A stretch of DNA of 64,000 nucleotides from Aurantiacibacter sp. MUD11 (lineage in GTDB: Bacteria; Pseudomonadota; Alphaproteobacteria; Sphingomonadales; Sphingomonadaceae). Below are positions 15,784 through 23,915 of this stretch, one piece after another. Under the pieces are notes generated by a model that was not told the DNA's origin, made no database searches, and saw only the letters and a program-made list of their open reading frames with translations. A program made the translations under genes and the position numbers. Each line of letters begins with the position of its first letter. Position 1 is the first letter of the stretch. The DNA lies in NCBI RefSeq assembly GCF_026967575.1, contig NZ_CP114054.1:1364001-1428000 (forward strand). The letters run 5' to 3'.

Positions 15784-16079
15784 TTGGTTGGCGATTTTCC
15801 ACGCAAGTGTGGACACGCCAAGCTCAAGAATTTGGCCGAACAGCGAGTGATGCATCGATAAGCGAACACATTCGGTCGTGATTTCAATCATCTCTAGAGC
15901 GAGAGCTTCGCGCCAGCCCCGCCCTCACTCAAGACGCAACGCCCTCGAATAGGTCTCGGATCTCACGTGAATGGACACGTCGTCGCCGGGGAAACGGTGG
16001 CCGTCGACGACCTGCGGTTCAGAGGGGGTTCCATCGGAACATCTGAGTTGGTTCATTCTGCCACTTTCGGGGCATCCGC
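15784..16079. other. Gene-free stretch, no clear feature
   Basis: I see no convincing gene, terminator or RNA here. A short frame at 15967 has no family resemblance. It lies downstream of the DUF5681 gene, where phage-type clusters often have a terminase gene, and may hold decayed sequence. Confidence 0.4.
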
Positions 16080-16535
16080 CTACGCCTCACTGGATCCAGG
16101 GAGATCGTATTCATGCCAGCTATCACGTTTCGCCTTCTTCATGAGCCGGTCAAACTCTCGCAGCTCTTCGTCATCGAGCCTGCGGAGGTCAAACACGTCG
16201 TCAAAGACCGCGCCGGTGGGTGGCGGGCGCTGAAAGATGGGCTCGAGATACTTGAGTATGGGGATCACCTTCTCCGGTGAGCCGGTGAGCAACTCCACCG
16301 TCAATTTCTGGTACGCCGCTTCGATAACTGTCAGATTCCTTGTCTTCCCTCCGATCTTTACGGGAACCTTCCTGTACAAGGCCTCGCGCGCCATGGTCTC
16401 GAGCAACGGGCGATGGCGCGGCCTTCCTGCTGGGTTTCCGGACTGCCCCTTCTTGAAGCGTGTTTCGACCGGCGGCTTGCCATAGCCCACTTCGTAGCTT
16501 CGTTCATTCGCTACCAGCTTCCTAGCCTTGGCCAT
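16080..16535 (-). CDS. DUF5681 domain protein
   Basis: 151 aa from ATG 16535, which overlaps the end of the methyltransferase gene by 14 nt. The signature VGYGKPPVETRFKKGQSGNP followed by AGRPRH is the DUF5681 N-terminal motif. The C-terminal half is helical and charged (RRLDDEELREFDRLMKKAK). These proteins are regularly encoded beside ParB/methyltransferase genes and near phage packaging genes; their biochemical role is not established. No terminase or portal gene follows here, so the module is probably a remnant. Confidence 0.8.
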   Translation of the reverse strand: MAKARKLVANERSYEVGYGKPPVETRFKKGQSGNPAGRPRHRPLLETMAREALYRKVPVKIGGKTRNLTVIEAAYQKLTVELLTGSPEKVIPILKYLEPIFQRPPPTGAVFDDVFDLRRLDDEELREFDRLMKKAKRDSWHEYDLPGSSEA

Positions 16536-17820
16536 TGCTATCTCCGGACAATATCCCGCATGCAATCCGCTCGGGCGTCTTGCCCGTCGCCTTCTCATAA
16601 CGAGCTAGGGCGACATCGACGTAACGGGGGTCAAGCTCAATGGCCCGGCATCTTCGTCCACAGCGCTCGGCCGCCAGGATTGTGCTGCCCGAACCCGCAA
16701 ATGGATCCAGCACAAGGTCACCGCGGGACGAGCAGTCCATTGTCGCATCTGCGATCATGGCGACCGGCTTTACGGTCGGGTGCATGGCGAGCTTCTCATC
16801 CCGACCTTTCTGGAAGCCGCTCATCCCCTGGTAGGTCCACAGGTTGCTGCGGTTGCGGCCGTGAACGCCGAGCTTCACATTGTTCTGGTGGGGCCGGGTG
16901 CCAGACTTGAACACCACGACAAACTCGTGCTGCGATCGGTAGAGCGATCCCATGCCTGCATTCGGCTTGGCCCAGACACAAATGTTCTTGAGCTCCGAAT
17001 AAGCCTTCCGGCCAACTGCGATGAGCTGGTCTACATGGCGCCAGTCCATGCAGATGAAATGGATCGAGCCATCGGTGCTGAACTGCGCCAGATGCCGGCA
17101 GAATGTCGCCAGGAACTCCGAGAACTCTGCATCCGACATTTCCCCGGCCCCTTGGACAAACTCGCGATGGCGGGTTTTACCAAGCCCGGAAACGTGGCCA
17201 TCGATCGGCACGTTGTAGGGTGGGTCAGTGAACACGACATTTGCTCGTTCGCTGCCAAGCAAGGCTACATAGGACTCAGCCTGGAGCGCATCTCCGCAGA
17301 AGAGCAGGTGGTTCCCCAATCGCCAGAGGTCACCGGGCCTTGCCACCGGTTCTACGTCTTCAAGTCGAGGGATCTCGTCCTCGTACTCGACGCCCGCTTC
17401 CACAAGCCGGCTTTCTTCGAGCACCTGGTCAATCTCAGCCATCTCGAACCCGGTGTCGGTAATCTCGAATTGCAGGTCCATGTCCAATAGGGCCTGGAAC
17501 TCGACGGCGAGTTGGGGAAGGTCCCAACCAGCGAGTTCAGCCAACTTGTTATCCGCGAGCATGTAAGCCTTGCGCTGCGCTGGGGTTAGATGCTCGAGGC
17601 GGATAACCGGCACCGATTGGAGTTCGAGGCACTTGGCCGCCTCGAGCCGACCATGCCCGGCGATGACCACGTTTCGCTTGTCGATCAGGATCGGGTTATT
17701 GAACCCAAATTGTTCGATCGAGTTGGCGATCTTGGCGATCTGGCTTTCGCTGTGCGTGCGGGCATTGCCTGGATCGGGTTTGATGGACCCGATCGGAACC
17801 CAGCTGACTTCAATGCTCAT
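16522..17820 (-). CDS. ParB-N domain DNA methyltransferase (phage-type)
   Basis: 432 aa from ATG 17820. Residues about 5-95 are a ParB/Srx-like domain (IKPDPGNARTHSESQI, then VVIAGHGRLEAAK). The remainder is an amino-methyltransferase with VVFTDPPYNVP (motif IV, catalytic) preceding LVLDPFAGSGSTILAAE (motif I, SAM binding). This is the beta-type order, so it methylates adenine N6 or cytosine N4 in DNA. Phage and island genomes use this fusion beside DUF5681, and no restriction endonuclease gene is nearby, so it looks solitary. The recognition sequence cannot be read from the protein. Confidence 0.85.
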   Translation of the reverse strand: MSIEVSWVPIGSIKPDPGNARTHSESQIAKIANSIEQFGFNNPILIDKRNVVIAGHGRLEAAKCLELQSVPVIRLEHLTPAQRKAYMLADNKLAELAGWDLPQLAVEFQALLDMDLQFEITDTGFEMAEIDQVLEESRLVEAGVEYEDEIPRLEDVEPVARPGDLWRLGNHLLFCGDALQAESYVALLGSERANVVFTDPPYNVPIDGHVSGLGKTRHREFVQGAGEMSDAEFSEFLATFCRHLAQFSTDGSIHFICMDWRHVDQLIAVGRKAYSELKNICVWAKPNAGMGSLYRSQHEFVVVFKSGTRPHQNNVKLGVHGRNRSNLWTYQGMSGFQKGRDEKLAMHPTVKPVAMIADATMDCSSRGDLVLDPFAGSGSTILAAERCGRRCRAIELDPRYVDVALARYEKATGKTPERIACGILSGDSNGQG

Positions 17821-17964
17821 CGCTTTGTTCGTCTTTCTGCCGGCAACGCAGTGTGTCACCGCAAGCAAGACTAGGTTTCCAAATCTCGGAGAACTACCGC
17901 CGTCAGTACGACGTCGGTTTGGCCGCCAGAACCACGAGAATCTTCCCAGTTAAGTCCCTAAGAA

Positions 17965-18106
17965 TTCCCTGTTCGGCGGCTAATAGTTCCCTGTTATCCG
18001 CGTAGGGAATTTCGCGCCTAAGCATATGACCTTTCGAGGCAAATTTGACCAAGCCTTCGGCTGCAATTGGCAAATTTCCCTGTAAATCGCCGAAAACAGG
18101 GAAATT
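17965..18106. repeat. TTCCCTGT repeat cluster with inverted repeat at the island edge
   Basis: TTCCCTGT occurs at 17965, 17987 and 18076, and inverted at 18096. AATTTCCCTGT (18073-18083) and ACAGGGAAATT (18096-18106) form a perfect 11-bp inverted repeat with a 12-nt spacer. A GAGACC/GGTCTC hairpin follows at 18114-18130. GC content rises clearly to the right. The gene-free stretch 17821-18317 holds these elements and the leader of the next gene. Confidence 0.55.
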
Positions 18107-18206
18107 GCTTAGTGAGACCGCTTAGGTCTCGACTGCGTCGCGCACCACGCACTCGCGGTTCCCGGCATATTCGAACCAAATCCCTGTGCCTTGCCTGTCC
18201 GCCGCA

Positions 18207-18310
18207 GTTACAAATCGCGACGCATAGCGTCTTGGCAAGTGGCCAAGTCGCTGCAAGGATATGCGCCAACGAGAGGGTGCGGGGATCGGGAGTCCCCGAC
18301 GGAGGGGATT
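18207..18310 (+). promoter_or_regulatory. Duplicated promoter/leader with hairpin, copy 1
   Basis: 18207-18265 matches 21120-21178 at about nine of ten positions, including TTGGCA (possible -35) and a GATAT-containing -10-like region. A hairpin CGGGGA/TCCCCG (18280-18298) precedes the ribosome site GGAGGGG (18301-18307). The second copy has a different but fully paired stem at the same place. Confidence 0.5.
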
Positions 18311-18317
18311 TACGAAC

Positions 18318-20972
18318 ATGCCTATTCACGCTCGCCTGCGGTCTGTCTGCCTGGCCTTGCCGGCCATGCTCCTGTTCGCCACCGGCGCGCAGGCCCAGGA
18401 GGGTCCGGCGCGCTGGTCCGATCCGGCGACCTGGCCATCGGGGGAAGTGCCGGGCGAAGGCGAGGCGGTGACCATCGCGCGCGGGACCGAGGTGGTGCTC
18501 GACGTCAGCCCGCCGGCCCTGCGCAGCCTCACCATCGACGGCAAGCTGACCTTCTCGAACGAGCACGACCTGGCGCTGGCGACCGAGTGGATCTACGTGC
18601 GCGGCGGCGCGCTGGAGATCGGCACGGCGGATGCTCCGCACACCTCCAATGCCACCATCACCCTCACCGACACCGTGCCGGGCGAGGACATCAACACCAT
18701 GGGCGATCGCGGGATCATGCTGATGGGCGGCACGCTCAGCCTGCATGGCGACCGCGAGAACGCCTGGAGCAAGCTGGCGCGCACCGCCGAGGCGGGCGCC
18801 ACGCAGATCGAGGTGCTCGATGCCTCGGGCTGGCGCCCGGGCGACGAGATCGTGCTCGCCTCGACCGACTTCGACCCGCGCCAGGCCGAGCGACGCCGCA
18901 TCACCGCCATCGACGGCAACCTGGTCACGCTCGACGCGCCGCTGGAGTACATGCACTTCGGCGAGATCACCTTCGGCGTCGACGAGCGCGGCGAGGTCGG
19001 CCTGCTGACCCGCAACATCCTGATCCAGTCGTCGGAGGACTCACAAGAGAGCTATTTCGGCGGACACATCATGGCCATGGCCGGCTCGCGCATGTTCGTC
19101 TCGGGGGTCGAGCTCAACCGCATGGGCCAGCACCTGACGCTGGCTCGCTACCCGATCCACTGGCACCTGATCGGCGAGGGCCAGGGCCAGTACGTCCGCA
19201 ACTCCGCCATCCACGACAGCTTCAACCGCTGCGTCACCGTGCACGGCACCAACAACGCGCGGATCGAGAACAACGTCACCTTCAACACGGTCGGCCACTG
19301 CTTCTTCCTCGAGGACGGGATCGAGACCGGCAACCAGTTCATCCGCAACCTCGGCATCCAGACCAAGTGTCATCCGACGCTGGACTGCGTGCCCACCAAC
19401 CTCGCCGCCAACGGGGAGAGGGATGCCCTGTTTGCGGATCCTGCAGCCTACCGGGAAGCCAGCTTCCACGGGGGGAACACCCTGCTCCCTTCGGACAACA
19501 CGGTATCGTCCTTCTGGATCACCAATCCGGACAACAGCTATATCGACAATGTCGCGGCCGGCTCCGATCAGGTCGGTTTCTGGCTGTCCATACCGGAACA
19601 CCCCAATGGCGCCTTCCTGGGTACGGAGATCGCCGCCAACACCTGGCCGCGCCGCACGCCGCTGCGCGAATTCCGAGGCAACACGGCCCATTCCAACTTC
19701 GACGGGTTCCTGATCGACCGGCACATCGACCAGGACAACACTTTCGGCCTGGCCTCCATTCCCTTGCTGCCTTTGGCAGATCCCACCGATCTGGAAAGCG
19801 AAGTGATGGAAACGCACTTCGAGGACCTGACCGCCTACAAGAACCGCAATGGCGGTCTCTGGGGCCGAGGGGACCTATACGTCTACAGCAACCTGAGACT
19901 TGCCGACAATGCCATCGGCATGACGCAGGCCGCAGGGGACATCGGCAGCCTGCCGTTCAGTTCACGCCTGGTGAATTCGCTGGTCGTTGGCGAGACCGAT
20001 AATGTGGGCAATCCGGCCACGCCGGAGGAAGTGGCCTACGGCCGTAGCCTGCCGAAGCCCTCCATCCCGGACTTCCCCATCCGCGGCTACGAATACTACG
20101 ATTACCGCGACGACGTGGTGGACACCACTTTCGTGAATTTCGAGGACAACGATCAGAGAAAGACGGGCGCGCTGTCCTTCCTGCTGTTCACGAGTGCCGG
20201 GCTTAGTACCGGAAGCACGATCAGCGGTGCCGAGTTCGTCAACGCCAAGCCGGTCTATTTCCCGCAATACGATGCCCGGTTCGATAATGATAATCGGGGC
20301 GGCAACGCATATCGGACCCTTTCCTTCCGCGACCTGGACGGCTCGGTGACCGGTATCCCCGATTCCCAGGTCCTGCTGCACGACGGCGAAAATGACAGCG
20401 TCGCCACAGACGATAGCTGTGAAGTGCATCCCAGCTGGAACGCTGCGGTGTGCACGGGCGATGTGGGTCGCCTGAACCTCTCGGACAGCAGGGGAGAACT
20501 TCCCGCCGCGGTCGATCTGGAGAGCCGCACCGCCCGGTTCGCCCTGCTCGCCTCGCTCGGCCCTAATGCGCCGGACACGCCACTCGTCCGGGCCCAGCGT
20601 GCAGCCCTGTTCTCACGCCGTCCTCCGCAGGCACCCATCACGCTTGTTCGCAACGGCAGGGAATTCAAGGTCAACGGCGACCAGAGCACCGTGCGTGCCG
20701 GCACCGAGATCGAGGTCAGGACCGAAAGGCCGGAAGTCACTCTCAGTCTGGCCGAAATGGACGAGGGATCATGGGTCATGTTTGAACTGCCGGGCTTCAC
20801 CAACGCAGCCTCCGGCACGCAGCAGGACAGCATGGACGCATTGCGCCAGGCGAACGAGACGTCCTGGTTCAGGGGCAGCGACGCCCTCTGGGTCAAGCTG
20901 GTGGCCGATGCGCCGGTCATGCCGGTCATTCGTCCAACTGATCTTCAGGCCAGCATAACGGTCGGCAGATAG
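18318..20972 (+). CDS. Secreted G8 / beta-helix protein, CEMIP-TMEM2-like (copy 1)
   Basis: 884 aa from ATG 18318, with GGAGGGG 10 nt upstream. The signal peptide is about residues 1-27 (LALPAMLLFATGAQA-Q). A G8 domain follows (ARWSDPATWPSGEVPGEGEA, then ALRSLTIDGKLTF), then a right-handed beta-helix region. YPIHWHLIGEG, SFNRCVTVHGTNNARIENN, GHCFFLEDGIE and FWITNPDN with DNVAAGSDQVGFW recall the vertebrate CEMIP/TMEM2 hyaluronidase core. Substrate is inferred only; it could act on a marine glycan. Bases 18392-19369, covering the mature N-terminus, recur exactly in the next gene. The C-terminal part (VTLSLAEMDEGSWVMFELPGF) is homologous but diverged. Confidence 0.85.
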   Translation: MPIHARLRSVCLALPAMLLFATGAQAQEGPARWSDPATWPSGEVPGEGEAVTIARGTEVVLDVSPPALRSLTIDGKLTFSNEHDLALATEWIYVRGGALEIGTADAPHTSNATITLTDTVPGEDINTMGDRGIMLMGGTLSLHGDRENAWSKLARTAEAGATQIEVLDASGWRPGDEIVLASTDFDPRQAERRRITAIDGNLVTLDAPLEYMHFGEITFGVDERGEVGLLTRNILIQSSEDSQESYFGGHIMAMAGSRMFVSGVELNRMGQHLTLARYPIHWHLIGEGQGQYVRNSAIHDSFNRCVTVHGTNNARIENNVTFNTVGHCFFLEDGIETGNQFIRNLGIQTKCHPTLDCVPTNLAANGERDALFADPAAYREASFHGGNTLLPSDNTVSSFWITNPDNSYIDNVAAGSDQVGFWLSIPEHPNGAFLGTEIAANTWPRRTPLREFRGNTAHSNFDGFLIDRHIDQDNTFGLASIPLLPLADPTDLESEVMETHFEDLTAYKNRNGGLWGRGDLYVYSNLRLADNAIGMTQAAGDIGSLPFSSRLVNSLVVGETDNVGNPATPEEVAYGRSLPKPSIPDFPIRGYEYYDYRDDVVDTTFVNFEDNDQRKTGALSFLLFTSAGLSTGSTISGAEFVNAKPVYFPQYDARFDNDNRGGNAYRTLSFRDLDGSVTGIPDSQVLLHDGENDSVATDDSCEVHPSWNAAVCTGDVGRLNLSDSRGELPAAVDLESRTARFALLASLGPNAPDTPLVRAQRAALFSRRPPQAPITLVRNGREFKVNGDQSTVRAGTEIEVRTERPEVTLSLAEMDEGSWVMFELPGFTNAASGTQQDSMDALRQANETSWFRGSDALWVKLVADAPVMPVIRPTDLQASITVGR
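18392..19369 (+). repeat. 978-bp direct repeat, copy 1
   Basis: Reads identically to 21303-22280 wherever compared, including synonymous positions. It starts right after the signal-peptide region and ends inside the CEMIP-like core, so it reflects recent duplication or gene conversion. Confidence 0.9.
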
Positions 20973-21119
20973 GTCACGAAGAACGAAGGATAGTTCTATC
21001 TGCGCGAGAGGTTTTCGAAACCATGGGGTCACGCGGTCGACACACGTTAGCGTCACGAGGCATTCCTGGTTTCCGGAAATTCCCACCCAAATCCCCGCGC
21101 GCTGAACACCTTGGCCATG

Positions 21120-21219
21120 GTTACAAATCGCGACGCATGACGTCTTGGCAAGTGGCGACTTCGCTGCAAAGATATGTCCAAATACAAGGGCGGGACGGGC
21201 AGTCCCGACGGAGGGGAAA
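21120..21219 (+). promoter_or_regulatory. Duplicated promoter/leader with hairpin, copy 2
   Basis: Counterpart of 18207-18310. It has TTGGCA, a GATAT-like -10, then the hairpin CGGGAC/GTCCCG (21191-21207) and the ribosome site GGAGGGG. Stem bases differ from copy 1 yet stay paired. Confidence 0.5.
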
Positions 21220-21225
21220 ATTACT

Positions 21226-23787
21226 ATGCGCAAGCAGTCTCGCCTGCTGAATTCCTTGCTGCTTCCGGCATCTCTCATGCTCGGACTGAATACGGCCGCA
21301 ACGGCCCAGGAGGGTCCGGCGCGCTGGTCCGATCCGGCGACCTGGCCATCGGGGGAAGTGCCGGGCGAAGGCGAGGCGGTGACCATCGCGCGCGGGACCG
21401 AGGTGGTGCTCGACGTCAGCCCGCCGGCCCTGCGCAGCCTCACCATCGACGGCAAGCTGACCTTCTCGAACGAGCACGACCTGGCGCTGGCGACCGAGTG
21501 GATCTACGTGCGCGGCGGCGCGCTGGAGATCGGCACGGCGGATGCTCCGCACACCTCCAATGCCACCATCACCCTCACCGACACCGTGCCGGGCGAGGAC
21601 ATCAACACCATGGGCGATCGCGGGATCATGCTGATGGGCGGCACGCTCAGCCTGCATGGCGACCGCGAGAACGCCTGGAGCAAGCTGGCGCGCACCGCCG
21701 AGGCGGGCGCCACGCAGATCGAGGTGCTCGATGCCTCGGGCTGGCGCCCGGGCGACGAGATCGTGCTCGCCTCGACCGACTTCGACCCGCGCCAGGCCGA
21801 GCGACGCCGCATCACCGCCATCGACGGCAACCTGGTCACGCTCGACGCGCCGCTGGAGTACATGCACTTCGGCGAGATCACCTTCGGCGTCGACGAGCGC
21901 GGCGAGGTCGGCCTGCTGACCCGCAACATCCTGATCCAGTCGTCGGAGGACTCACAAGAGAGCTATTTCGGCGGACACATCATGGCCATGGCCGGCTCGC
22001 GCATGTTCGTCTCGGGGGTCGAGCTCAACCGCATGGGCCAGCACCTGACGCTGGCTCGCTACCCGATCCACTGGCACCTGATCGGCGAGGGCCAGGGCCA
22101 GTACGTCCGCAACTCCGCCATCCACGACAGCTTCAACCGCTGCGTCACCGTGCACGGCACCAACAACGCGCGGATCGAGAACAACGTCACCTTCAACACG
22201 GTCGGCCACTGCTTCTTCCTCGAGGACGGGATCGAGACCGGCAACCAGTTCATCCGCAACCTCGGCATCCAGACCAAGTGCCACCCCACGCTGCCGTGCG
22301 ATCCGACCAACCTTGGCCCGGACGGGTCGGCATTGGCATCGGTGTTCGGCGGGACCGGACAGCAGAGCGAACATATCCTGCTCCCGTCCGACAACACCGT
22401 GTCCACCTTCTGGATCACCAACCCGGACAATATCTATCGCGGCAACGTGGCGGCGGGTTCCGATCAGATCGGCTTCTGGTTCGCCCTGCCCGTCCACCCG
22501 ACGGGAGCCTTCGAGGGGACCGAGATCAGTGCCAATACCTGGCCGCGCCGCACCCGCGTGCGCGAGTTCAGCGGCAACGTGGCGCACTCCAACTACGACG
22601 GCTTCATGTTCGACCGCGGGCCCAATCCCGACGGCACCTTCAGCGTCGGCGGCAGCAACTACCACTTCCCGGTGGAAGACGGCATGGACCCCAACGGCGA
22701 GCCGCTGGTCTCGCACTTCGCCGACTTCACCACTTACAAGAACCGCAACGGCGGCGTCTGGGGCCGCGGCGAGATGCACCTGTTCACCAACCTGCACGCG
22801 GCAGACAATGCCATCGGCTTTACCCACGCAGCATCGCGCGTCGGCTTTGCCGAATATACCTCGCGCGTAGAGAACGGCATCTTCGTGGGCGAGAGCGACA
22901 ACATCGGCAACCCGCGCACGCCGGAGGAGATCGCCTACGGCCGAAGCCTGCCGAACGACCTGCCGGACTTCCCCATCCGCGGTTACGAATACTACGACCT
23001 GCGGCATGACGTGGTGGACACCACCTTCGTCAACTTCCAGCCCAACGACCTGCGTGATGCAGGCGCGCTGTCCTACCTGATGTACACCAGCTTCGGCATG
23101 AGCACCGAGAACGCCGTGGAAGGCGCGCAGTTCGTCAATTCCAAGCCGGTCAGCTTCCCGCCGGTTGTCCAGCGCTGGGCTTCGGACCTTGGCCGCGGCA
23201 ATGCCTGGCGCGGCGCGACCATCCACGATCGCGACGGGTCGGTGGGCGGCATCCCCGGCGCCTATATCGTGCTCGACAACGGCATTGCGTCGGACGCGGA
23301 CGCCTGCGACCTGCGCCCGGCATGGGGCGCGGCGGTGTGCGAGGGCGACATGGGCCGCTTCGGCGTCGGTGGCCAGTTCGGCTTCGGCAATACGCCGATC
23401 GAGAACCCGGTGATCCTCAGCCGCAATGGCCGACGCTTCGAATATACCGGCGAAACCACCCTGCGCAGCGGGGCGGACGTGCGGGTGGAAACGGCGCGCG
23501 ACACGCTCTCGCTGACGCTGCGCGAGATGGACGACGACAGCTGGGTGGTGATCGAACTGCCCGGCTTCCGTACGGCCGAAGGCGGCACCGAAGTGGCCAG
23601 CGCCGAGGCCCTGCGCGCGGCCGAGCAGACCGCCTGGTACCGCGCCGAGGATGCGCTGTGGGTCAAGCTGGTGGTCGATAACGGTGGCGATGCCAGCGTG
23701 CCCGGCTCCGGCTTCGGCGTCAGCACCAACGGCAACGGCCCCGGCGGCGCTTTCATCGCTGGCGCGAGTCTCGGCGTCAGCAGGTAG
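21226..23787 (+). CDS. Secreted G8 / beta-helix protein, CEMIP-TMEM2-like (copy 2)
   Basis: 853 aa from ATG 21226. The signal peptide (MRKQSRLLNSLLLPASLML, ending near TAATAQ) differs from copy 1, but from AQEGPARW onward about 326 residues are identical (bases 21303-22280). The beta-helix and C-terminal regions then diverge, while keeping STFWITNPDN, NVAAGSDQIGFWF, a DFPIRGYEYYD segment and the terminal TLREMDDDSWVVIELPGF module. The tail is short and Gly/Ser-rich. It has the same role prediction as copy 1, a secreted glycan-active or glycan-binding beta-helix protein. Separate leaders suggest that each copy has its own promoter. Confidence 0.85.
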   Translation: MRKQSRLLNSLLLPASLMLGLNTAATAQEGPARWSDPATWPSGEVPGEGEAVTIARGTEVVLDVSPPALRSLTIDGKLTFSNEHDLALATEWIYVRGGALEIGTADAPHTSNATITLTDTVPGEDINTMGDRGIMLMGGTLSLHGDRENAWSKLARTAEAGATQIEVLDASGWRPGDEIVLASTDFDPRQAERRRITAIDGNLVTLDAPLEYMHFGEITFGVDERGEVGLLTRNILIQSSEDSQESYFGGHIMAMAGSRMFVSGVELNRMGQHLTLARYPIHWHLIGEGQGQYVRNSAIHDSFNRCVTVHGTNNARIENNVTFNTVGHCFFLEDGIETGNQFIRNLGIQTKCHPTLPCDPTNLGPDGSALASVFGGTGQQSEHILLPSDNTVSTFWITNPDNIYRGNVAAGSDQIGFWFALPVHPTGAFEGTEISANTWPRRTRVREFSGNVAHSNYDGFMFDRGPNPDGTFSVGGSNYHFPVEDGMDPNGEPLVSHFADFTTYKNRNGGVWGRGEMHLFTNLHAADNAIGFTHAASRVGFAEYTSRVENGIFVGESDNIGNPRTPEEIAYGRSLPNDLPDFPIRGYEYYDLRHDVVDTTFVNFQPNDLRDAGALSYLMYTSFGMSTENAVEGAQFVNSKPVSFPPVVQRWASDLGRGNAWRGATIHDRDGSVGGIPGAYIVLDNGIASDADACDLRPAWGAAVCEGDMGRFGVGGQFGFGNTPIENPVILSRNGRRFEYTGETTLRSGADVRVETARDTLSLTLREMDDDSWVVIELPGFRTAEGGTEVASAEALRAAEQTAWYRAEDALWVKLVVDNGGDASVPGSGFGVSTNGNGPGGAFIAGASLGVSR
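21303..22280 (+). repeat. 978-bp direct repeat, copy 2
   Basis: Second copy of the block at 18392-19369, offset 2911 bp. The flanks on both sides are homologous but clearly diverged. Confidence 0.9.
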
Positions 23788-23915
23788 CTCCTGCCTTTCG
23801 TCCGGAAACTGGCGACGCGCAGGGTGCTGGCAGGAATTTGACATCCGACAAGGCGGCTGGTGGATGTCCCGTGTAGGCGGAAGCCATATCGGGTCGCTAT
23901 GATTGGGGGTTAGAC

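Noticed and set aside
18191..20002. 603-codon Arg/His-rich frame on the + strand, and its twin at 21174-23009
   Set aside because: Out-of-frame readings of the G8 genes; their similarity to each other comes only from the identical DNA block.
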